DNA from: Chryseobacterium daecheongense
GTDB lineage: Bacteria; Bacteroidota; Bacteroidia; Flavobacteriales; Weeksellaceae
Assembly (NCBI RefSeq): GCF_003729955.1
Contig: NZ_RJTX01000001.1
Location: forward strand, 1,550,001-1,614,000
Reading direction: 5' to 3'
DNA length: 64,000 nt
The position numbers were made by a program, and so were the translations under genes. Positions 8,622 through 15,962 of the stretch are shown in pieces. The notes under the pieces are model-generated. The model made no database searches. It was not told the DNA's origin and saw nothing but the letters and a program-made list of their open reading frames with translations. The number at the start of each line of letters is the position of its first letter. Within the stretch, counting starts at the first letter, position 1.

Positions 8622-10070
8622 ATGAAATTAAGTTTAGCAATTGTTGCATTAGCGTTAGCTGTACCCGCAGCTAGTTATGCACAAGACTCAACAGCAGTTT
8701 CAACTGGAGAATATCCTAATACATTTTCTTCAGGTTCTGCCAATGTTTCTCCGTTTACCAATAGCTCAAAAAGATTTAATGACTGGTCAATTTCGGCTGG
8801 TGTAGGTGTACCTTTCGTTCAGTCAGCTGACTTAACATCTATTAAAAATGGTAACGGTAAAAACCTTTTCGGCTATTCTGCATATGTAAGTATCGATAAA
8901 GCTATTACTCATGCTTTCGGACTAAAATTACAATATGACAGAGGAGAAACGAGACAAGGATGGTTCAATACTAAAGACGCAGCTCCTGCTAATGCTTCAG
9001 CATATCAACAAGTAGGTGCAAGAACTCAGTATGATGCAATCTCATTATTAGGAGATATCAACTTGTCTAATCTTTTAAGAAGAGTTGACAACCATTCTCC
9101 TTTCAGATGGGCATTACACGGATATGCAGGTATTGGTACTTTAGCTTATAGAGCTTTCCAGAAAGACGAAAACGGCCAAAGATTAGTAACAGAAGTTAAG
9201 CCTTTCAAATTTGGTTCTATGTTTGCACAAGCCGGAGCAGGTTTGAAATATAAAGTAAACAGAAGAATTGATATTGAAGGTAGAGTAATGTATGCTATCA
9301 CTGGTGATGATGAGTTTGATGGTGGAGGTAATGCATACAGCGATATCAACAGACGTGAAGAGCAGGTATCTGATAACTTCTTCAATGCAACTTTAGGGGT
9401 TTCTCTAAAATTAGGAAAACACGAATCTCACTTGATGTGGCATGACCCATTACAAGAAATTTATTATAAACTAGATGTTTTAGCTAATAAAAACCAAGAT
9501 ATCGAAGTTTGTAAGAAAGGTGATGCAGATAATGACGGAGTTTGTGATGATTGGGACAGACAACTTGATACTCCGGCTGGTGCTAGAGTTGATGGTGCTG
9601 GTGTTGCTCTTGATACTGATTTAGATGGAGTAATTGACCTTTATGATAAGTGTGTAACTGTTCCTGGGCCAGTAGAAAACAACGGTTGTCCTACAACTAC
9701 TACAGGACCAGTAAAAGAAGAGGAAAGAACTCTTGAAGGAATTGAATTTGATTTGAATTCTGACAGAATTTTACCTTCTAACACCCCCATCCTTAACAAC
9801 GCTGTTAATTACATCAATTCTTCAACAGGTTCTTATAACGTAATCGGAGCTACAGATACAAGAGCTTCTGACGCTTATAACCAAAGATTATCTGAAAGAA
9901 GAGCCAATAACGTTAAAGATTATTTAATCAAAAACGGTGTTGAAGCTGGAAAATTAAACGCTATCGGTAGAGGTGAAAAAGACCTTAAGTATCCTGAGTG
10001 TGAGCCTGCAACTAAATGTCCTGAATGGAAAAACAGAGCAAACAGAAGAGTATACTTCGAAGCTAAATAA
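8622..10070 (+). CDS. OmpA family outer-membrane protein
   Basis: A 482-residue protein with a signal peptide (cleavage near ASYA/QD), a barrel, TSP3-like calcium repeats (DADNDGVCDDWD, DTDLDGVIDLYDKC) and a C-terminal OmpA domain (about 365-482). The wall-binding residues are present in TDTRASDAYNQRLSERRANNVKDYL (written here in part: TDTRASDAYN and LSERRANNV), where Asp and Arg contact diaminopimelate. It anchors the outer membrane to peptidoglycan. Tandem paralogue of 7451-8563, with 58 bp between them and a strong terminator after this one, suggesting one operon. Confidence 0.92.
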   Translation: MKLSLAIVALALAVPAASYAQDSTAVSTGEYPNTFSSGSANVSPFTNSSKRFNDWSISAGVGVPFVQSADLTSIKNGNGKNLFGYSAYVSIDKAITHAFGLKLQYDRGETRQGWFNTKDAAPANASAYQQVGARTQYDAISLLGDINLSNLLRRVDNHSPFRWALHGYAGIGTLAYRAFQKDENGQRLVTEVKPFKFGSMFAQAGAGLKYKVNRRIDIEGRVMYAITGDDEFDGGGNAYSDINRREEQVSDNFFNATLGVSLKLGKHESHLMWHDPLQEIYYKLDVLANKNQDIEVCKKGDADNDGVCDDWDRQLDTPAGARVDGAGVALDTDLDGVIDLYDKCVTVPGPVENNGCPTTTTGPVKEEERTLEGIEFDLNSDRILPSNTPILNNAVNYINSSTGSYNVIGATDTRASDAYNQRLSERRANNVKDYLIKNGVEAGKLNAIGRGEKDLKYPECEPATKCPEWKNRANRRVYFEAK

Positions 10071-10090
10071 TAAACTTATTATTGCTATAT

Positions 10091-10119
10091 AAAAGTCATG
10101 CGTTGCATGACTTTTTTTG
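10091..10119 (+). terminator. Terminator after the OmpA pair
   Basis: A perfect 10-bp stem (AAGTCATGC / GCATGACTT) with a GTT loop, followed by seven T. Confidence 0.9.
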
Positions 10120-10146
10120 TTATCATACTTTCCTTATTTTTACCCT

Positions 10147-12048
10147 ATGATTTCGTCTCAAGAATTCCAGCAGCTCAAATATAAAACCCTTAAGCATTTT
10201 TGGGGTTATGACAGTTTCAGAGATTCCCAAGAAGAAATTATCGATTCTGTTATCACTGAAAAAGACACTTTGGTATTATTACCTACAGGAGCAGGAAAAT
10301 CTCTATGCTATCAACTACCTGCTTTATTAAAAGAAGGTGTTTGTATTGTTATTTCTCCTTTATTGGCCTTAATGAAAGATCAGGTGAATCAATTAAAGCA
10401 TCGCGGTATTGAAGCAGAATATTTATCCTCAGAACTGGAAGAGTTTGATGCAGAAATAATATTCAACAGATGTAAAGAAGGCCTAACAAAATTACTTTAT
10501 ATATCTCCGGAAAGATTGAATAACATTCAATTTCTTCAAAATATCGAAGATATCCAGTTATCTTTCATTGCTGTAGATGAAGCTCATTGTATTTCGGAAT
10601 GGGGACAGGACTTCAGACCAAGTTATCAGAATATAAAAGAATTCAGAAAGAATAATCCGGGAATTCCTTGCCTGGCTTTAACAGCCACTGCTACTCCTAA
10701 AGTTCTTGAAGAAATCAAACTGAAACTAGAGCTTAAAAATGCTAAAGTTTTCCAGAAAAGCTTTAAAAGAAAAAACATTAAAATTTTCACCGATGAAGTT
10801 TCTGACAAATTCCAAAGAGTACTGGATATTCTAAAATACAATACAAGTTCCGGTATTGTCTATGTAAGAACGAGAAAAGAAGCTGAATTGCTTACCGGCT
10901 TTTTACAGAAAAACAAGTTGAAAAATGTAGATTTCTTCCATGCAGGGCTCACCACAAAGGAAAAGAATATCAGGCAAAACACCTGGAATAATAGTGATCA
11001 ACATGTATTGATTTCCACCAATGCTTTTGGGATGGGAATCGATAAGGATAATGTGCGTTTTGTAATCCACTTCTCTCCTTCTTCTTCATTGGAAAACTAT
11101 TATCAGGAAATCGGGAGAGCCGGAAGAGATGGAAAAGACAGCTATGCTTTTCTGCTTTGGAATAAGCAGGAAATTATAAACTTTGATCAGATTTTAAAAA
11201 ATCAAACTCCAAGCAAATCGGAATTTCAAAGAATCATTACCTACCTCTACTCTATTTTCCAGATTGCTGAATATGAAATGCCTGAAAAAGTTTTTCAGCT
11301 TAATATGACGGGAATTCAAAACTTCACTAAGCTATCAACCGCTAAAATAAAGAATGTCTTGAATTTTCTTCATAATCAGGAGATCATTTATTTTAACGAC
11401 AATAAAAGCTTATCATCGGTTGAACTGCTGATGCAGGCTGATGAAATAGATCAGATCCCCCATAAAGATGCTTATTTTATAGAACTTTTACTTCGTACGG
11501 TTTCGGGGATTACTTCTCATAAGGTGATGTTCAGCGAGCAGCAAGTAAGCAACAAGATTGGAGTTGGAATTCCATTAATCAAAGAACGCCTTAAAGAACT
11601 ACATCAGAAAAATTATCTGGAATATGTGGATGGAGCATTATCGAGTGTAAAATTCTTAAAGCCAAGAGATGAAAGAGCCATCAATGGTGCTTACTGGCAT
11701 CTCTTTGAGCATATTCAGAAAAATAAAATCCAGAAATGGGAAGAAATGAAATTTTATGTAGAAAATAAGGATTACTGTAAGATGAAACTTATCTTGTCTT
11801 ATTTTGGAGAGAAAAATGCAAAAAATTGTGATCAATGTTCTGTTTGTGAACAAAATAAGCAATCCATTTTTGGACAAAACATTTCTGTTCAGATTCTTGA
11901 TTTGTTGGCTAAGAAACCTGCCACCATAGAAGAACTTTCTGTGCAGCTAAGTTATCATCCTAAAGAAAACATTTTGGAAAACCTTATTTTTCTTTTAGAT
12001 TCCGGAAAGGTGAAGATGCTGAATTTTCGAACCTATATGTTAGCTTAA
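10147..12048 (+). CDS. recQ: RecQ-family ATP-dependent DNA helicase
   Basis: A 3'-5' DNA helicase of recombination and repair. From the ATG at 10147 it has 633 residues: Walker A LLPTGAGKS (44-52), the DEAH box (144-147) within DEAHCISEWGQDF, motif VI as the QEIGRAGRDG stretch, and a Cys4 zinc-binding RQC region near 550-575 (CKMKLIL, then CDQCSVC). No HRDC domain is evident; the tail is a short winged-helix-like segment. An upstream TTG at 10117 is open in frame but lies inside the terminator of the previous gene, so I reject it as the start. Confidence 0.9.
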   Translation: MISSQEFQQLKYKTLKHFWGYDSFRDSQEEIIDSVITEKDTLVLLPTGAGKSLCYQLPALLKEGVCIVISPLLALMKDQVNQLKHRGIEAEYLSSELEEFDAEIIFNRCKEGLTKLLYISPERLNNIQFLQNIEDIQLSFIAVDEAHCISEWGQDFRPSYQNIKEFRKNNPGIPCLALTATATPKVLEEIKLKLELKNAKVFQKSFKRKNIKIFTDEVSDKFQRVLDILKYNTSSGIVYVRTRKEAELLTGFLQKNKLKNVDFFHAGLTTKEKNIRQNTWNNSDQHVLISTNAFGMGIDKDNVRFVIHFSPSSSLENYYQEIGRAGRDGKDSYAFLLWNKQEIINFDQILKNQTPSKSEFQRIITYLYSIFQIAEYEMPEKVFQLNMTGIQNFTKLSTAKIKNVLNFLHNQEIIYFNDNKSLSSVELLMQADEIDQIPHKDAYFIELLLRTVSGITSHKVMFSEQQVSNKIGVGIPLIKERLKELHQKNYLEYVDGALSSVKFLKPRDERAINGAYWHLFEHIQKNKIQKWEEMKFYVENKDYCKMKLILSYFGEKNAKNCDQCSVCEQNKQSIFGQNISVQILDLLAKKPATIEELSVQLSYHPKENILENLIFLLDSGKVKMLNFRTYMLA

Positions 12049-12088
12049 TGTAAACTTGAAAAGAGGAATTTTTTATTTTTAAATTCAA

Positions 12089-12114
12089 GATTCTTCACAG
12101 CATTCAGAATGACA
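12089..12114. repeat. Degenerate intergenic mosaic element
   Basis: GATTCTTCACAGCATTCAG followed by AATGACA. The ends ATTCT and AGAAT are inverted. It resembles the GATTCTTC...CTCAGAATGACA element I remember from intergenic DNA of many Bacteroidota. A second degenerate copy is at 30992-31017. Confidence 0.35.
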
Positions 12115-12142
12115 TTTACTTTTTTAAAATCCTTATAACCCT

Positions 12143-12150
12143 TATCTTTG
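12143..12150 (+). promoter_or_regulatory. -7 promoter box for fmt, 4 nt from the start codon
   Basis: TATCTTTG is followed by CACC and then the fmt ATG. The expected transcription start falls at or next to the ATG. Confidence 0.65.
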
Positions 12151-12154
12151 CACC

Positions 12155-13102
12155 ATGAAATCATTGAAAGTAGTTTTTTTAGGGACTCCTGAATTTGCCA
12201 AAAATTCCTTGGAAGCAATCCATCAGTCTCATCATGAAGTTGTGGGTGTTGTAACAGTTGCGGATAAAGCAAGTGGCCGTGGGCAGAAGATCAATCAATC
12301 TCCTGTAAAAGTTTTTGCGGTAGAACATAATCTTCCCGTTTTCCAGCCTGAAAAATTGAGAAATCCCGAGTTTCTGGAAGAATTAAGAAAACTGGATGCT
12401 GATGTCTTTGTAGTGGTAGCTTTCAGAATGATGCCAAAAGTTCTTTTTGAAATGCCAAAACTGGGAACTTTTAATCTTCATGCTTCCTTGTTGCCGGATT
12501 ACAGAGGTGCTGCTCCTATCAATTATGCTATTATTAATGGTGAAGAGAAAACAGGAGCCACTACTTTTTTCATCAATGAGAAAATAGATGAAGGAAATAT
12601 TCTGCTTCAGGAAGAATTACCGGTTTTACCTGATGAAAATGCAGGAAGCCTTCATGACCGTCTTATGGAAATGGGAGCCCAATTAGTGGTAAAAACATTG
12701 GATGGCTTAGCCGAAAATTCCATAGTGGAAAAACCTCAACCACATGTTGAACATCCTAAAAATGCCTATAAAATTTTTAAAGAGGATACAAGAATTAACT
12801 GGACTCTACCTTCCAAAACGGTTCATCAGTTTATTTTGGGAATGTCCCCTTACCCTGCTGCATTTACTACGCTGAAAATTGGAGAGGAAGAAAAAGGTCT
12901 GAAGATCTTCGGAGGAAAATTTGAGCTTTCAAATCATGGAAAACCTGCCGGAACTTTAGAAATTTCAAAAAATGATTTTAAAATCTATACCCTGGACGGA
13001 ATTTACTATCCTTTGGAGCTTCAGCTGGAGGGAAAGAAAAGAATGAATATCAAAGATTTTCTGAATGGTTTCAGAAATTTTGACGAAATAAAAATGGCTT
13101 GA
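12155..13102 (+). CDS. fmt: Methionyl-tRNA formyltransferase
   Basis: Formylates initiator Met-tRNA using 10-formyl-tetrahydrofolate. The 315-residue length is standard. The catalytic residues are visible as Asn107 and His109 in FNLHASLLPDYRGAAP and Asp145 in KIDEGNIL. The formyl-folate-binding Rossmann-like domain is N-terminal and the tRNA-binding barrel C-terminal. The gene has its own promoter with a near-leaderless arrangement. The stop codon lies inside the stem of the terminator shared with the convergent ribB. Confidence 0.95.
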   Translation: MKSLKVVFLGTPEFAKNSLEAIHQSHHEVVGVVTVADKASGRGQKINQSPVKVFAVEHNLPVFQPEKLRNPEFLEELRKLDADVFVVVAFRMMPKVLFEMPKLGTFNLHASLLPDYRGAAPINYAIINGEEKTGATTFFINEKIDEGNILLQEELPVLPDENAGSLHDRLMEMGAQLVVKTLDGLAENSIVEKPQPHVEHPKNAYKIFKEDTRINWTLPSKTVHQFILGMSPYPAAFTTLKIGEEEKGLKIFGGKFELSNHGKPAGTLEISKNDFKIYTLDGIYYPLELQLEGKKRMNIKDFLNGFRNFDEIKMA

Positions 13103-13120
13103 TTGATCAAGCCATTTTTT
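13091..13120. terminator. Bidirectional terminator between fmt and ribB
   Basis: The arms AAAATGGCTTGAT and GATCAAGCCATTTT form a near-perfect hairpin followed by T. The left arm includes the last fmt codons and its stop. Confidence 0.85.
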
Positions 13121-13125
13121 ATATT

Positions 13126-14247
13126 CTATAGTTGAACCATTTCGGTTACTTCCACATCATATCCTCCAACCTGAGGTTTGATATTAGGATTTTGAGTAAT
13201 TACCTTGAATTTATTGATTCCCAAATTTTTCAGAATCTGTGTCCCGATTCCGTAATCTCTATAATTATACGCCAAGGTAGGATGTTGTACCTGCCCGTCT
13301 TGGTAATTCAGGAACTGCTGTAATTTTCTTAATGTATTTTCAGAATTGGAAACATTGTTGATGAAAATGATAGCCCCTTTTCCTTCTTCATTGATCATGT
13401 TCGTTACCTTTTCCAATAAAGGCTTTTCACCGTTGTTCAATCTTGTTAATACATCGAAATAAGAATCTGAGGACTGTACTCGCACCAGGATAGGCTCATC
13501 CACTGTCCAGCTTCCTTTCGTAATAGCAAAATGGATCTGATCATTGGAAGTTTCTCTGAAAGCATAGAAATCGAATTCTCCATAATGAGTTTTCACTTTT
13601 CTTTCTTCAATTCTTTCTACAAGGTTTCCTTTTTTAAGCTGATAATGGATCAGATCTTCAATAGAAACGATTTTAATGTTATGTTTTTGCGCGAACGCAT
13701 ACAATTCCGGTAAACGGGACATAGAGCCGTCTTCATTCATGATCTCACAGATCACTCCCCCCTCTTTCAAACCCGCCAAATGCGTTAAATCAATGGCTGC
13801 TTCCGTATGGCCGGCTCTTTTTAAAACGCCTCCTTTTTTGGCACGAAGCGGGAAAATATGTCCGGGTCTCATAAAATCAGTTGGTTTTGATTTTTCATCC
13901 ATCAAAGCCAAAATAGTTTTTGCTCTGTCACTTGCAGAAATCCCGGTAGAAGTACCATTTCCTAAAAGGTCTACAGATACCGTAAATGCAGTTTCTTTAG
14001 GATCACTACTTCGGCTTACCATAATATCTAAGCCAAGCTCGTCACATCTTTTTTCAGGAAGCGGCATACAAATCAGCCCTCTTCCATGAACCGCCATAAA
14101 ATTGATAATTTCGGGAGTCGTTAATTCAGCTGCACAAAGAAAATCTCCTTCATTCTCTCTGTCTTCATCATCTACTACTATGATTATTTTACCATTTTTA
14201 AGGTCTTCGATAGCCTCTGGAATAGTATTTAATTTAATATCAGACAT
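13126..14247 (-). CDS. ribB: 3,4-dihydroxy-2-butanone 4-phosphate synthase with a degenerate GTP cyclohydrolase II domain
   Basis: The N-terminal domain (about 1-205) makes the four-carbon riboflavin precursor from ribulose 5-phosphate. It has the acidic metal-binding motif DDEDRENEGD, the RPGHIFPL loop and the GHTEAAIDL motif. The C-terminal 165 residues align with RibA (GTP cyclohydrolase II) at their end (DYGIGTQILKNLG, then GYDVEVTEMV). However, the zinc-binding cysteines (the C...RCDCG cluster) are absent, so this domain should be inactive. True RibA must be elsewhere. A consensus -7 box precedes it at 14268-14275. Confidence 0.9.
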   Translation of the reverse strand: MSDIKLNTIPEAIEDLKNGKIIIVVDDEDRENEGDFLCAAELTTPEIINFMAVHGRGLICMPLPEKRCDELGLDIMVSRSSDPKETAFTVSVDLLGNGTSTGISASDRAKTILALMDEKSKPTDFMRPGHIFPLRAKKGGVLKRAGHTEAAIDLTHLAGLKEGGVICEIMNEDGSMSRLPELYAFAQKHNIKIVSIEDLIHYQLKKGNLVERIEERKVKTHYGEFDFYAFRETSNDQIHFAITKGSWTVDEPILVRVQSSDSYFDVLTRLNNGEKPLLEKVTNMINEEGKGAIIFINNVSNSENTLRKLQQFLNYQDGQVQHPTLAYNYRDYGIGTQILKNLGINKFKVITQNPNIKPQVGGYDVEVTEMVQL

Positions 14248-14267
14248 TTTTACTTTTTAAATTTTTG

Positions 14268-14275
14268 CAAAGATA
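14268..14275 (-). promoter_or_regulatory. -7 promoter box for ribB
   Basis: The minus strand reads TATCTTTG, 20 nt before the ATG. Confidence 0.6.
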
Positions 14276-14316
14276 CTCATAAAAATAGGCATGTGCCAAT
14301 TTATATAAATGGTTTG

Positions 14317-15321
14317 TTACGCTTTGAATAAAGAGTCCGCTGCCTCTCTGAATATTCTGTATGATTCCAATCTCTTCTGATGGTCATAGATATGAGAATT
14401 AATGATCAATTCATCTACATTGAATCTTTCCTGGAAGCTTTTCAATTTTTCTTTAATTTCAGACTGATCTCCAATAAAGCTGTATCTCAATTTTTGTAAA
14501 ACAGCAGATTTTTCCATGGGCGACCAAATCTCATCCATATCTTCCACAGGTGGTGCAAAAGGCTTCCTGTCGTTTCTTACAATATTGATGAATGCCTGAA
14601 ATAAGGTAGTGGAAAGCCAATGTGCTTCTTCAGAAGTTTCTGCAGCAATTCCATTGACACAAGCCATCATATAAGGTGTATCCAATTGTTGGGAGGGCTC
14701 AAAATGCTCTCTGTAAATATTGAAAGCCATTTCCATTTGTTCAGGAGCAAAATGTCCTGCAAAAGCATAAGGAAGCCCTAATTGTGCAGCCAACCAGGCG
14801 CTGTCTGTACTAGAGCCTAAAATATACAGTGGAATCTCTAATCCTTCTCCGGGAATAGCCCGAACCAAAGCACTCGAATTCTCTCTTGAAAAATATCGCT
14901 GTAATTCTAAAATTTGCCTAGGGAATTGTTCATTGATGATGGCTGGATTTCGTCCTAAAGCCTGCGCCGTCAAACCATCCGTTCCCGGCGCTCTTCCCAA
15001 TCCCAGGTCTATTCTTCCGGGAAAAAGAGATTCCAAAGTCCCGAATTGTTCAGCAATCACTAAAGAACTGTGATTCGGAAGCATGATCCCTCCGGAGCCT
15101 ACTCTTATTTTCTTTGTTCCGTTCGCAATAAAACCGATAAGAACGGAGGTTGCAGAACTGGCAATACTTGCCATATTATGATGCTCAGCCAACCAGAACC
15201 TTTTATAATTTAAATTTTCTACGTAATTAGCTAATGATAAACTGTCCTGAAAGGTATCGTAGATAGTCTTTTCCTGCTTTACGGGAGCAAGATCCAGAAC
15301 AGAAAGTTCAAAATTTTTCAT
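14317..15321 (-). CDS. LLM-class flavin-dependent oxidoreductase
   Basis: A luciferase-like monooxygenase-fold protein (about 334 residues from the chosen start MKNFELSVLDLAP). It carries the MsnO8/LuxA-like features SLANYVENLNYKRFWLAEHHN, then IRVGSGGIMLPNHSSLVIAEQFGTLE (quoted in parts: RVGSGGIMLPNH and AEQFGTLESLFPGR). Such enzymes use FMNH2 or F420; substrate unknown. A longer frame starts at 15354, but a perfect -7 box at 15352-15359 overlaps that start, so 15321 is preferred. No partner gene is adjacent. Confidence 0.88.
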   Translation of the reverse strand: MKNFELSVLDLAPVKQEKTIYDTFQDSLSLANYVENLNYKRFWLAEHHNMASIASSATSVLIGFIANGTKKIRVGSGGIMLPNHSSLVIAEQFGTLESLFPGRIDLGLGRAPGTDGLTAQALGRNPAIINEQFPRQILELQRYFSRENSSALVRAIPGEGLEIPLYILGSSTDSAWLAAQLGLPYAFAGHFAPEQMEMAFNIYREHFEPSQQLDTPYMMACVNGIAAETSEEAHWLSTTLFQAFINIVRNDRKPFAPPVEDMDEIWSPMEKSAVLQKLRYSFIGDQSEIKEKLKSFQERFNVDELIINSHIYDHQKRLESYRIFREAADSLFKA

Positions 15322-15351
15322 AATTTCAATTGTTAGGTCTGAAAAACCAAA

Positions 15352-15359
15352 CAAATTTA
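15352..15359 (-). promoter_or_regulatory. -7 promoter box for the LLM oxidoreductase
   Basis: The minus strand reads TAAATTTG, 30 nt before the ATG at 15321. This rules out the longer reading of the gene. Confidence 0.6.
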
Positions 15360-15520
15360 TACTATATAAATTACATTAGTTACTTTTTGTAATTGATAAG
15401 TCTGATCGATGAATTCAGGAAAAAACTATTGATTCTTTTTGCCATTAAAAAATAAATACTTTATTTGTAGATTAATAACTCAAGATAAAATATACTTTAT
15501 CTACATATTTAAAAACTAAA

Positions 15521-15958
15521 ATGAAAAAACTTTATCTGCTGCTTTTTATCGCATTCTTATTAATTAGTTGCTCGTTCAATCAAACATTTTCAAATAGAGA
15601 ATCAGATAAAATAGATGCTGAAAAAATTTCGGATAAATTTTACTGGGAATTAATGTATGGACCTAATAGAGAGAAAACTTACGAATTGTTTAGTGATAAG
15701 TTTTTTGAAGTAACCAATAAAGACAAGCTTAACGATATTCTTACTGTTTCACAAAATGAACTGGGCCCAATTGAAGAGCATACCTTAGTAAAATGGGAAA
15801 CTTTAGTTGTAAAAGGAACCAATCCTAAAAGCGAATACATATTAGTATATAACGTTAAAAGAAGTATAAGTAATACAGAAGAAACCCTTTCCATGCAAAA
15901 GGAAAATGGTGTAATTAAAATCGTCGGATATCGAGTCAATCAAAATTTATTAAAATAG
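15521..15958 (+). CDS. Small uncharacterised lipoprotein
   Basis: A 145-residue protein with a lipobox ending at Cys17 (FLLISC). The mature part has about 125 residues with alternating charged and hydrophobic stretches (YELFSDKFFEVTNKDKL, ENGVIKIVGYRVNQN). This is reminiscent of small DUF4019/NTF2-like periplasmic lipoproteins, but the assignment is weak. It converges on the helicase gene with only 4 bp between stop codons and no terminator between them. Codon use looks like its neighbours. Confidence 0.75.
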   Translation: MKKLYLLLFIAFLLISCSFNQTFSNRESDKIDAEKISDKFYWELMYGPNREKTYELFSDKFFEVTNKDKLNDILTVSQNELGPIEEHTLVKWETLVVKGTNPKSEYILVYNVKRSISNTEETLSMQKENGVIKIVGYRVNQNLLK

Positions 15959-15962
15959 GTAT

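Noticed and set aside
10117..10146. Upstream TTG start for recQ
   Set aside because: It lies in the T run of the previous terminator; the ATG at 10147 gives the normal N-terminus.
13531..14089. Plus-strand open frames across ribB
   Set aside because: Low-complexity translations opposite a clear enzyme gene.
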